The notes under the pieces: model-generated
Seen by the model: only the letters and a program-made list of their open reading frames with translations
Database searches by the model: none
Told to the model about the DNA's origin: nothing
NCBI GenBank assembly: GCA_019671005.1
Contig: CM033714.1
Span: forward strand, 58,203,741-58,267,740
From: Hibiscus mutabilis
Taxonomy: Eukaryota; Streptophyta; Magnoliopsida; Malvales; Malvaceae
Reading direction: 5' to 3'
DNA length: 64,000 nucleotides
Part shown: positions 34,050 through 45,192 of the stretch, in pieces
Layout of the letters: every line of letters begins with the position of its first letter
Numbering within the stretch: the first letter of the stretch is position 1
Program-made: the position numbers and the translations under genes

Positions 34050-36700
34050 CACTTAGTTGATACGAGGGCCCGAGCGATTAGGACACGTGTTAATCGTGTG
34101 TCCGGGATTTCTACATGCACTGCAAAGTTTCTTTTTTCCGGTTCTTTCTCTATGTTCGACCATGTCCTCCGCACAGTAAATCCATGTCGATCATGGACGT
34201 CCTTTATTTCGTAGTGGTGCAGGATCTGGGCATATAGTCGGTTCATCATCAATGGCATACGGATTAATGGGCATATAGTCGGTTCATCATCAATGGCATA
34301 CGGATTAATCTCATTTCCGATGGGAGGAAACTCTTTTTCTTAAACCTTCAATACCATTTCTAGTAAGTATACAGGATCAAGCACTTACATGTAGTGAATC
34401 CTTTGGGAAGAACAAGCAGTAATGACGTGCGCACACGGGTATTTGAATGTTTGGAAGACTCCGCAGTCGCAGGTTCTCTTCCTTAGATCTACCACGTACG
34501 CGTTGTGTTGTATACCTTCTATCGGCCTCGAAAATTCTGAAACACGAAACAAATGGTCTTCTCGAGAGAAGAGAGTTGCAGTCATCACATTTGAATGGCA
34601 CACATAAGTTTGCAATTTTTCGAGGAAGTCTGGGTGGACTTTGTGGCCACCTGCCATGTAATCAGTTGCTTACCTTTCTAGGGTTGCAAATAGGGTAGCC
34701 AAACGATAGTAGGTCGCTTTGACAACGGAAGTGATATGCAAATGCCGCACTCCCTTGAGAGCTGAGTTAACCGCCTCAGCCAAGTTCATTGTCATATAAC
34801 CATATCGTTTACCCCCATCATATGATCGAAGCTGTTTTCCCCTCGAGATTTTGGCAAGGTAGCCTGCGCCTTTGTCATTCCTGGCTTTCAACTCTTCGAA
34901 CAACTGGTCTACCTCACGTACGTGATGTGAGTTGCCTAGGGAATGAAAAACACCTATTTAGGGGCAAACAATAAATGTAAAGATATCATAAATGCGGAGA
35001 ACGTAAAATACGTACCCATTCGAAGCACCATAGCACGTTCATCTTAGTTTTTGTAAATTTGCAAGTAGTTGGCTGGAATGTGTCGTAAGCAATAACGGTG
35101 GTAAATATGGGGAGGCTGCCAAGACCGGCCCAAATCTTGTATTACGTACTTGATCGCATTGGATCTGTCGGAAATAACATATATCCCATCATCCCTTGCC
35201 CGAATTATATGAGAAAGAACATGTCTCCGTAGGTTCTTAAGGAAGAGCTGCCAAGACTTGAGATCCTCCTTTTTGATTATTGCGAAGGCTACATGAACGA
35301 TTTTTTGATTGTCGTCTTGTACAACCGCCAAAAGTATGACCTGTGTATATTTCCCGTACAACCAAGTATCGTCGATATGAACCATCGGCTTGCAATGCAT
35401 GAATGCACTAAGGAAATGTCCAAAATAGCCGGTAGAATTGACAAACACCTGGTAAGACACGATCGTTTTCGTATGCCAGAGCCGTCTCAAGTTTCACAAC
35501 CGTTCCGGGTATGTGTTTCTACATCATTTTTAGCCACGGGCGCAACTCGTTGTAAGATTCTTCCCATTGGCCAAACAGCTTTTGTACGGCCTGCCACCTT
35601 GCATACCATGCTTTCGGGTATTCAAGAATATAGTCGTACTGATTTTTTGATGCGGTGATATAGGTGGCAACCGTCCACGAGGATTTGCTTTGACCAGTGG
35701 CATGAAGGTATCGCATAGGACATGCACATCCAAGTTCTTGTGATCCTGACTTAGGCTGCTCACGGTGCATGTGTGAGGTCCATCCAGTTTCGTGATTCTC
35801 CACAGCCCGTTTAGCATCTTTAAGGATGATACACGAACCCTCCACTCATATCCCTCTTTCTTGTGGGCGCACTCCGCAATGTAGAAATTCGGTTGGGTTT
35901 TCTTCACAGCCGTCGTAACTGCCCGTCGAATGTTGTAGTGCTTAATAGCGGCCATATCCAATTTTTTGTCAAGAATGTCATCCCAATAGGCAGTTCACCA
36001 TCGACACGGTGGTTGTAACCGTCAATTGTTGGGGATTGTGAAAATTTCAGAACGTTCAAGGCATCCATATCAACCGTTGTAAAGTGGGATGGTGGCTGGT
36101 AATAAGAAATAGGTGTGGCCGATACTGGAACGTTGCTTTCTGTCAGGTGTTCTTTATTGCCTTCTAAATATTCGAAGAACCCTACTGGAATGTTCACATC
36201 TATTTATTCTTCATAGAAGGGCCCTTGCTCATCGCCGTCGGGTCTGACTTCCCTAACCGATTCTTCGTCAAAAATATCCCCCTTGAACTGGTATAGTTCT
36301 GCGTCGTCGACCGTTACCCTTTCAAGCGAGCAGACTTGTCATCGATCGCGAGACTACTCACGTGACCGCTCACGAACCGTATTAACAATATCAAAATCGA
36401 GTGCACCAGCACAAGAATGTCTCCCCATAGATGGTTGAACGTACTATGTACTAGGGACATACGTTGAGTATCATCCATATGAGAAATCATCGAAGGGGTT
36501 GAACGCTTCATGGTCGGACGACCTCATGTAGTTGTGGGATGATGACGATGCCTCCCCCATGCTATACGGATTGTACGTTGTATGTCTTCGAATTGGAGAG
36601 GATGGTGCATCGAATTCATCGTTCGGGGGATGGTTCAAGTCGACGATGCACGAATATCTTGGTACAAAAGATGACGTGCACCCAACTCGTTTCGTGCACT
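34050..36700 (-). pseudogene. Mutator-like (MULE) transposase, broken
   Basis: DNA transposase of the MURA type, in order on the minus strand. 36700-36200: acidic/serine N-terminal region (EASSSSHNYMRSSDHEAFNP, later GDEQGPFYEE). 36197-35530: MuDR-type zinc-binding domain (GELPIGMTFLTKN, then ECAHKKEGYEWRVRVSSLK ending PHTCT). 35490-35044: transposase core with HIDDTWLYGKY (first Asp), YVISDRSNAIKYVI (second Asp) and CLRH (CX2H). 34903-34670: distal core. 34657-34385: SWIM zinc finger (CDCGVFQTFKYPCAHV). About 34130-34071: a C-terminal zinc knuckle CSACRNPGHTINTC. Frameshifts at about 35960, 35500 and 34900 and a 41-bp duplication at 34228-34309 disable it. Confidence 0.9.
34228..34309. repeat. 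41-bp tandem duplication in MULE gene
   Basis: Two consecutive copies of a 41-bp unit beginning gggcatatagtcggttcatc. The length is not a multiple of three, so it shifts the transposase frame between the SWIM finger and the zinc knuckle. Confidence 0.85.
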
Positions 36701-36811
36701 GTATGTAGTTAATAGGTTAAAATCATTTTGTAAACAGGCCATGAAGCTATCAACATTAGCTATCAACAGGCCATGGAGCTATCAACATTGGCACCCAACT
36801 CGTTTCGTGGA

Positions 36812-38860
36812 CGTTTTGCCCCCTGAAATAAATACCGTGACCTCGTTTGGCCCTTCAATCTAATGGTGTTAAAAAAAATCACGGACCAATCAGAACATGC
36901 CACGTGTCATTGATAACAAAAAATAGATGGATTATTTTAAAGGGGTAAATTGCACGCCAAGTCTATAAAATTTTTGTTTTTGTTCAATTTAGTCCTAAAA
37001 ATCTTATTTAACCCGAATTGACCCAAATTTCTCCAATATTTTTAATATGGTGATGTTTTTGTTCAATTTAGTCCTCAAAATCTTTATTAAACCCACAATT
37101 AACCCCCACTACTTTATAATGTTTATAAATTAGTCCAATATTTTTACTATACTGGTATTTTTGTTCAATTTTGTCATCAAAATCTTTATTTAACCCACAA
37201 TTGATCCCTACCACTTTATAAATTTTATAATTTAGTCCAATATTTTAAATATAATTATATTTGTTTGTTCAATTTAGTCCTAAAATCTATATTTAACCCG
37301 AAATTAACCCATTTTTCTTTATAGTTTTTATAATTTAGTCCAATATTTTAAATATAATCATATTTTTGTTCAATTTAGTCCTAAAATCTATATTTAACCC
37401 AAAATTGACCCATATTTCTTTATAATTTTTATAATTTAGTCCAATATTTTAAATATAATCATATTCTTTAGATTGCCAATTTGACGTGGTATCGTACCTA
37501 CCATGAATTTTTCAAACAAATATATCAGACAAATGTGGGGAATAAAAAAGTTAAAATTTGATGTATTTGTATATCGTAATGACTATAAATTACTACAATA
37601 AATTCACATCTGTTTCGGAATTTTACCTGTGAAATTATTATAGGAAACATCAGAACGATCAAGAAGAGTAAAATTCACAATTTTTTTTCTAGAATTTCAC
37701 CTGCAAATACAAAATCCAGTTTAGAAATCCTGTACTAACAAGAATTATTGCAATATATTTATTATAGGAAAATATTTTGATACATTGACTGCATAAATTT
37801 ACATAAGTCTATTAATTTTAGGGTTTAGAATTTAGTGTATATGATTTGAGGATTTGGTGTTAGAGATTTACGATTTAAACTTCAAATAGATAAGTTATAT
37901 AAAATAAATTTTATATAACGTATTTATCTAAAATAATTATACAGTTTGTGTATCAAAATATTACTTATTAAATAAAGCACCATTAATTAGATTTTCCTTA
38001 CATCTTATTAGGTCTCATTTTTTTATTAGCTTATTCTTCGATTTTTATTCGGAAATTTTGAACTATTTATTCAAATAATAAATAATTACAAATAAACCAT
38101 ATAAGTTTGTGATTTATTCATATATTTAATAAGGAAAATATTTAGGTATAATTGCTATAATGCCCTCTCTTTATATATTTTTTCAATCATCTCCCTATTT
38201 TTCTATTAAATATGATCATATTTTTGTTCGATACACATACGATCTAAATGTAGATTTTAAGACTAAATTGAACAAAAATATGATTATATTTAAAATATTG
38301 GACTAAATTATAAAGATTATAAAGAAATATGGGTCAATATGGGTCAATTTCAGGTTAAATATATATTTTAGGACTAAGTTGAACAAACAAATATAATTAT
38401 ATTTAAAATATTGAACTAAATTATAAAAATTATAAAGTGGTAAGGATCAATTGTGGGTTAAATAAAGATTTTGATGACAAAATTGAACAAAAATACCAGT
38501 ATATTAAAAATATTAGACTAATTTATAAAAATTATAAAGTAGTGAGGTTAATTTTCGGTTAAATAAAGATTTTGATGACTAAATTGAACAAAAACATCAC
38601 TATATTAAAAATATTGGACTAATTTATAAAAATTAGAATGAAATTTGGGTCAATTCGAGTTAAATAAAGATTTTTAGGACTAAACTGAACAAAAACAAAA
38701 AATTTATAGACTTGGTGTGCAATTTACCCCTTTAAAATAAGCCAGCTATTTTTTTGTTATCAGTGACACGTGGCATGTTCTGATTGGCCCGTGATTTTTT
38801 TAACACCGTTAGACGGAGGGGCCAAACAGGGTCAAGGTGTTTAGTTCAGGGGACAAAACG
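36812..38860. mobile_element. Long foldback (inverted-repeat) element
   Basis: About 2.05 kb with long arms. The left arm from 36812 (cgttttgccccctgaaataa) pairs with the right arm ending at 38860 (ttcaggggacaaaacg). Inner parts pair too: ccacgtgtca with a G-box core, ggggtaaattgcac and ttgttcaatttagtcctaaa. Arms run roughly 36812-37460 and 38210-38860. Repeats of tttgttcaatttagtcc and aatttagtccaatattt give each arm a tandem structure. There is no coding potential and no clean target duplication. Confidence 0.75.
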
Positions 38861-38863
38861 TCT

Positions 38864-39090
38864 CAAAAAATTCTTTAGGGAGCAGTTTGGTATTTTGTAT
38901 ATACTTCAGGGACCAAATGGGTCATTAAGCCTTTTATTTTTAAGTATGTTTACTGGACGGATAGGCATGATGTGTGCTCAAAAATTCTTTAGGGAGCAGT
39001 TTGGTATTTTGTGTATACTTAGAGAGGCCAAATGGGTCATTAAGCCTTTTATTTTTAAGTATGTTTGCTACGTACATAGGCATGATGTGT
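38864..39090. repeat. Tandem duplication, ~114-bp unit
   Basis: Two copies starting near 38864 and 38978, each with ttctttagggagcagtttgg, then gggtcattaagcc and ggcatgatgtgtgct. It extends the right arm of the foldback element; no equivalent is seen beyond the left arm. The overlapping ORFs (38784-39140, 38974-39330) simply read through the repeat. Confidence 0.75.
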
Positions 39091-39470
39091 GCTGGGTATC
39101 AGGTTACTCACTACTCACCCGCAACCCATTGTTTGTTTAATCAGCTTGTTCCAACTGTTTTTAAAATCGTGTTTGCTTCATCCGTATCGTTTCTTTTCCA
39201 ACTCACCTCGGTTCAAGTTGTCAACCGTACCGTAATTTTCTCCCAACTTGGCCTTGCCTTTGTTCACATTATTATTTGTTTTTTTTATACTTTCCAGAAT
39301 GAATTGAAAAATAATTTGGTTGTTTGGTAGTTCAACCCTTTCTTATAAACAACTTACATCATACTTGATTGACATTAATTGTTTTTTTTAATTATTAGTA
39401 TTGAATTGACGGATGAACGGTGGTTTTCTAATATATATATATTTTTTAATAGTCTAAAAGTGATTACAAG
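39091..39470. other. No recognisable feature
   Basis: AT-rich with a short tatatata run near 39432. No domain found in the plus-strand ORF that ends at 39330. Confidence 0.4.
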
Positions 39471-39840
39471 TAGGATAGCCATGGGTCGAGTTTTTGGTCG
39501 ATCCACACCCGACTGAAAAATTTAACATCGCCATCCAAACTCGACCCGACATTTTATGATGTTTCACCCGACCCAAACACGAACTCGAATTCTAGAATAA
39601 AAACCCAAACCCGAGCCGACATAAATAAAAAATTTTCAACTTTCGTTATCATTCGATAAAATAGAGAGCTAATTGAAAAATAAAAATAAAGAGGGAGCAT
39701 TATAATAATTATTTTATTTTTATTAGACAAAATATGAAGATAATTGAAATATATATATAAAGAGATTAGCATTGTAGCAATTATACTTAAATATTTAAAA
39801 TAAAATTAAACTATTATTTCGGGTCGGGTCAGGTAGGGTA
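39471..39840. repeat. Fragment of a gggtcgggt-type dispersed repeat
   Basis: One end reads agccatgggtcgagtttttg followed by cacccgac and cccgacccaaacac strings. The other reads tcgggtcgggtcaggtaggg. Such GGGTCGGGT-rich ends are familiar from non-autonomous plant DNA elements. Element D begins immediately after it. Confidence 0.4.
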
Positions 39841-41936
39841 TGTCACGCCCCAGTTCTGGGCCTAGGAGTTTTTAGGCTGATTAGACGGTTCGGTGGACTA
39901 GGATTAGAGATTCGAGTCGGATTCAGAATTTAAATCGGAATAAATATTTTTGGTGCAAGAAAAATATGAAGAAAATGTCTAAAAATCCTTATTTAATATA
40001 TGGATATTTTTGGCAAAGTCAATTTTGGAAAATGAAATTCAGAAAGTTGACATTTTGGCTAGTGACCAAAATGTAAAGAATGTAAAACTGTTTTAGTGAC
40101 TATTTTGTAAAATGGTCAAATCTTAGAATCTTTAAGGAGCTATATTACCTAAATGTTTTTATCAGAGTTTTATCTCAATTGGAGATTATTTTTAATATTT
40201 TTAGTTAAAGATTAAAAGAGGATTAATTAGGATGAGATGATTATTTCTTAAAAACCATTTTTGACGTAACTTTCTTTCTCTCGAGTTTTCTCTCAAAATT
40301 CCTTCAGCCAAACATCATTAAATATTTCAGGTAATGACATTGATTTTCTAAACTATTGATTTCTAATGGATTCTTCAATCTTGATTTTTAAAATCTCATT
40401 GTTTTCCTTTGCTTTTTAAGAGTAAACATCCAATTGAGGGGAAATTCATCCATTAGAGGAAAGGTTTGTTCTTATCCTATTTTGTTCATCAAAGATTTCA
40501 GGTAATGACCTTGATTTTCTAAACTATTAATATCTAATGAATTCTTCAATCTTGTTTTCTAAAATCTCATTGTTTTCCTTTGATTTTCAAGAGTAAACAT
40601 TCAATTGAGGGGAAATTCATCCATTAGTGGTAAGGTTAATTATTATCCTCTAATGAATGGTTATTTACTGAAATTCCCAAGTATTTGATCCTTTATATAT
40701 GTTTTCTAATGAGTTTTAATGATTAGATTATGGAAATTGGTTAAATCGAGCTTTGATGATAAGATTTAGTAATTTTCGAATTGGATCTGTTTTGTTGAGT
40801 TCTTAATTGATTTTAATCATGATTTTGGTGTTTTATAATGTTAATAATATGGATTTAACATTGGAATCCTGAAGCTATGCGAATCTCTAATTTTCTAGGT
40901 TGATAGTTATGTGGTTTTGAGGAGTTGTGGAGGTTTAATGTATGCAGGAGGTATAAGGTTGATGCTAAGTTGTTTTTGGATGTCAATTGAAGGTAATTGA
41001 TGGGTTAAACATTTAGGCTTTGGCTAGGTTAAGTTTGGAAGATTTTTTATGTTGATTTTAGTTGTTTTGGAGAGGTTTTGGCTAGAGTTTGAAGTGGATT
41101 GTTGTTGTTTTGTTGTGGCTAGTTTATGAATGCATTTTGATGCATTGAATCCCCAGTTTTGTTTGGTAAAATCAGGGGAGATTGATCCTCAACCTTGAAG
41201 CATCGCTTCGAAAGCTTTGGAGAGGTGTTTCGCATCGGCGAATAAGGCTTTGCGTTGTTGGTGAGTGGGAACGTGGATTTCATCTTTGAAATGATTTAAA
41301 GGTTATGATTGGGGTTTAAACTTAGCTTGAAATGCTAGTTTAAACTCGGAAGTAAGTATGACGATAATTCTCTCTCGGTCGGGCTTTAATGAAATTGATA
41401 TTATTTACTTGTTTTGAAGTACATGGTACCTACTGTTTAAACATGTTTTCAAGTATGCTATATACTGTTTCTGATCATATTTTGATGATTTATGCAATGA
41501 TAAATGATCCATGTAAGTATGAGGAATACATGTGAATGTATTGGGTTAATGCATTGAAAATGGTTTTGTTTGATGCATATAAAAACAGTGAGGTACATGG
41601 TTAATAATGAATTATATTGGCAAGTGATGTGGTTTAAAATGTTATCGGATATAGTTGGTCGGCCATAGGATTGACACTGCACTATAAATGAGTCACCTCG
41701 GGTGTTGGGAGTTTATGTGTACCAAATACTCCACCACGAGTACCCTAACGGTAGAGGGGTTACATGGTACCAAAAACTCCCGTTAGTGGATTATGCGTCT
41801 AACCGAAGAGATGGGTTGTGAAAGTACCTGGTTGTAAGCGTACATTAGTTCTGGTTGAGATGGCATGAAGTGTTGAGAGGACACTTGTTGAATCTGTGTA
41901 TCCGATGTAATATTTTTGAATGTGGAACTTGGTTTA
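39841..41936 (+). repeat. Element D 5' LTR, left part
   Basis: Starts tgtcacgccccagttctggg at a sharp break from the preceding repeat. Interrupted at 41936 by element C and resumes at 56814. It contains a direct duplication at about 40317-40420 and 40497-40600 (caggtaatgac(a/c)ttgattt, then ttctaaa(a/c)tctcattgtt). No ORF of note. The expected 5-bp target duplication here is gggta; the other copy is outside the window. Confidence 0.8.
41932..41936. repeat. Target site duplication of element C, left
   Basis: GTTTA, identical to 56809-56813 on the other side of the element. Confidence 0.9.
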
Positions 41937-42886
41937 TGTTGTCACTAGATTTTCACCTTTGTTTTAATTGTTAATTTAGTATTAGCATATTGTAATTATA
42001 TGATATTGGTAACATAGTTAATGTGTTTAGTAGTAAATATTAATGTTACTAATAACATAGTTAAGGGTCACATAGTATATAGTTGATGTATTTAAGTTAC
42101 AAGATTAACGTAGTATTAATATAGTTTAGGTATCATATAATGTGTACCGTATATAGTTGTTACATAGAGTAGTTTGAATTAACATAGATTGCATATTAAA
42201 TAGTAGTTAATATAATAAAACCCAAAACATAACAAAATAGATAGCCCAATTATAGTTATAAATAAATAAAAGGTCCATTTTAAATCAGAATCCACTATAT
42301 ATTAAAAAGAGTCCAATGTACAAAGCGTCGGTTGGCCCGTTTATAACAAAAAACCCTAACTCTCGTCTTTTTCCTTGCGCGTAGCTGAAGCTTGACTGTT
42401 GGATCAAGGGGGCGATCCAACGGTGCAGATTGTGCCAAATGGGGATCACCAAAGGCCGCGTCTTTCAGCCGTACGATCAAGATGCCATCCAATGACCCAG
42501 ATTGCTTCGGAGTATATCACGCGAATCACCACTCGAGCGTTGCAGCCACGCGCGAGACAATTTAGCTCCTGTCATCTGCCTCATCTTCTCCGACGCTTCA
42601 CTCGTTCCGATTGTTCCTCGCCGGCGCCGTTCAAGTCATCAGAAACATACAAATAGAAGAGCAAAATGGGTTAAATCCCTAAATCGGGGCAGAAACAAGT
42701 CAAGATAAAATCAATAGGGATTTAAAATCCCTAATTCAAAGCCTTGGCGAGAATCAAGCTATGATTACATATGCAAAAAGCAATTCAAAAAACAAGAATC
42801 CCCAAATCGGTGCCATGGCAAGAATCAAGCAAATTAGAGGGGAAGAAATTAGGGATCTAGGCTTAGGATTTAGGCAATTCTTATAC

Positions 42887-42894
42887 TATAAATA
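42887..42894 (+). promoter_or_regulatory. TATA box of element C 5' LTR
   Basis: TATAAATA in the context actataaatagcactg, kept unchanged in the other LTR at 55422-55429. Transcription would be expected to start about 30 bp downstream, near 42920, defining the start of R. Confidence 0.7.
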
Positions 42895-43022
42895 GCACTG
42901 TAAATCATTGTAGACAACAACATTCAACACAAGAACAAACACACAAGAATCACACACAACCAGTAAATATACTAGCATTCAGAAGCAGTAAGAGCAGACA
43001 GTTGTAATCGACATTCAAAAGC

Positions 43023-43028
43023 AATAAA
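43023..43028 (+). promoter_or_regulatory. Polyadenylation signal in element C 5' LTR
   Basis: AATAAA about 105 bp after the expected start site; a second one (ttaaataaag) lies near 43077. Both are also present in the 3' LTR. They would set the end of R. Confidence 0.5.
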
Positions 43029-44318
43029 AGACCAAGTTCTGGCAATTCTTCCTATCTATTACTTTGAATTTCAGTTTAAATAAAGAAAAAAAAGAATTAT
43101 TTTACCTTTTTTTGGTGTTTGAAACGTCGTTGGAATTTGGAAACGTCACTGGAATCTGGAAATTTTGGTTGGAATCTGGGGATTTCGCCGCCAGCAATGG
43201 CGGCTGGCGCCGGTGGAAGGCGGCCGCCATGGCGGACCACCACCGTGTTCTTCAATTCATGAAGAACACGATGAATGTATTCAGAGGATTTTATAAAACC
43301 AGCTTTGATTCATTTTGGGGAGGAATTATAAAATGAAACCTATTATTATAATTGATATATATACTAACTCGTTTGACCAGACCCGAAATCGGCTATGACC
43401 CGCACCCTTCTTTCCCGGATCTCACACCGCAGCTCCTTAGTTTTTAATTGTTTCAATTTCGTCCTTTTTCCTTTCAATTCAGCACCAAACTTTTAATTAT
43501 TTTCGAATTAACCTTCACATTTTGGTTTTCTTTCAAATTAGTCCTTAATTCTTATTTTTTCTTTTAAAAATATAAAAACCTTTTTTTTAAAAAATAATTT
43601 TAAGTAAATGCTTAGTTATTTATTTAATTAATTATTTCTTTCATGCCTTTTTCTATATATTTACATGTATGTTAAACCTTGAGATTTGGGACTCTAAACT
43701 TAGATTAGTGACATGTATGTTGTAAAATTTCCTTCATTTTCAATAAAATACACTTAATTTATTTATAACCTTAATAATTAAAAGGGACATAGACATTTTT
43801 TAGGATTATTCATCATTTAGACTTTAATTAAAATTCATTATCTCATTTAATTTTCTTGTTTATTTGTTAAAAAAGTGAAAACTTAATTAATGTGGTGTCT
43901 TATCAAACGGGAATGACGGGTTAGCGCTAGGAGTGTTAGCGGTGATTAAAGTTCATTTCTCGGGCGATAAGGCCGTTAAAATAGATTTACATTCATTTTA
44001 CGGACAAATAAAATCGAAATTTTGTGAACTTGCAAATTCTAGTTTTAAAAATGCTTTTTGAAATCAATTAAGGTACAAATTTTTGGGCGTCGTGGGGGTG
44101 TTAATCCTTCCCCACACGTAATCACCCCTGAACCTGTTTTCTCATGTTTTCGGGGACCAAAATGTAATTTTGATAAATAAAACGTTTTATCAAAATACCC
44201 TTGTTTTAAAAGTGATCCAATCACACTTTTTTTTAAAAAAATTGGTGGCGACTCCGTGATATTATTAAGTTTTCCAAAACGTCAAAACCTTTGTTCTAAA
44301 AAAAGGGTTGCGACAACT

Positions 44319-44336
44319 TGGCGACTCCGCTGGGGA
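44319..44336 (+). promoter_or_regulatory. Element C primer binding site (tRNA-Arg type)
   Basis: TGGCGACTCCGCTGGGGA, three bases after the LTR end. It complements a tRNA-Arg 3' end with a GACTCCG acceptor stem; best preserved of the three Ogre-like sites. Confidence 0.9.
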
Positions 44337-45192
44337 TATTTTGTTTAAAAAACAAAAGAAGGTTAGGCCACGAATTGTTTTCAAAATGTTTTTAGAAAGG
44401 AATTTGCAAGTTCACAAAGGTTTCAATTTATTTGTCCGTTTAATGAACGTAATTCTATTTTACGCATTTTAAAAAAATGTTTGCAAAAAGGCTCTATTCC
44501 CGATATCTACCCAATTGTTAAGTGAGGGGAAAATGCTTCGCTCATGTCAGAATATTGATTCTCCCTATGATCCTAGCAAGTACCTTCGGGATTCATATGC
44601 CTCATGTCTTCGTAAGGATACTGATTATTCGAAAGACATAAGAAGTGAGTCATTCTGAGTTAAACTTGGTTCGTTTGAAGCCTATAATAGGTGAGAACCA
44701 GGGGCCTTGCTACCATTAGAGAACTTAACTGTTTGAGAACTTAGAGCCCACCCCAATAGAGCCATATGGAAAACCTAAGGTTTTGAGTCTGGTCAAAATC
44801 ATTGCAGATAATCCGTGGAGACATGTTCTGGAGTGTTGGAATGCGCTACCCAGAATTATTCATGAAATTATTTTGGTCTCTTTATTTTGTTTTTTTTCTT
44901 TTTGTGTCTTGTTGTTTTGCATATTCATTCATGCATCATCATTCCATTTCATCGGGTTTTGACATTCAATAAAGCTGTTTCTAAAAGTAAATATTTTATT
45001 AAACCAATGTTCTTTTGTTTGTATGCATGCATTTGCATCATTCTTCTGTTTGATTGGTTGTTTTGTTCTTTGCTTCGCATTGCATTCTATACGTACATGA
45101 CATAATAAGAATCTAACTTAAGTAAAAATGACAGAAAATCAAAAATAGCAAAAACAAACCACAAATACGATACTCGGTCCCAAGTCAGAGCA
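44337..45192 (+). other. Element C 5' leader, no ORF1
   Basis: Contains ttgtttaaaaaacaaaagaa and gttaggcca directly after the PBS, and CCCACCCCAATAGAGCCA at 44747-44764. Gag-like coding starts at about 45193. In A and B the corresponding stretch carries 2 kb or more of ORF1. The 72-codon ORF 44887-45105 is a Phe/Leu-rich shadow. Confidence 0.65.

Larger units (their letters stand above)
41937..44315 (+). repeat. Element C 5' LTR
   Basis: 2379 bp, tgttgtcactag...ttgcgaca. Contains a TATA box (42887-42894), an AATAAA signal (43023-43028) and the conserved block with ccccacacgtaatcaccc and ggtggcgactccgtga near 44109-44250. Collinear with 54460-56808. Confidence 0.95.

Noticed and set aside
38784..39330. 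Two overlapping plus-strand ORFs of 118 codons
   Set aside because: They read through a 114-bp tandem duplication and the arm of the foldback element; repeated residues follow the DNA duplication.
42399..42708. ORFs in the C LTR rich in Arg and Ser, present in both LTRs (also 54910-55209)
   Set aside because: Upstream of the TATA box in LTR U3, frame not kept between the two copies, no known domain.
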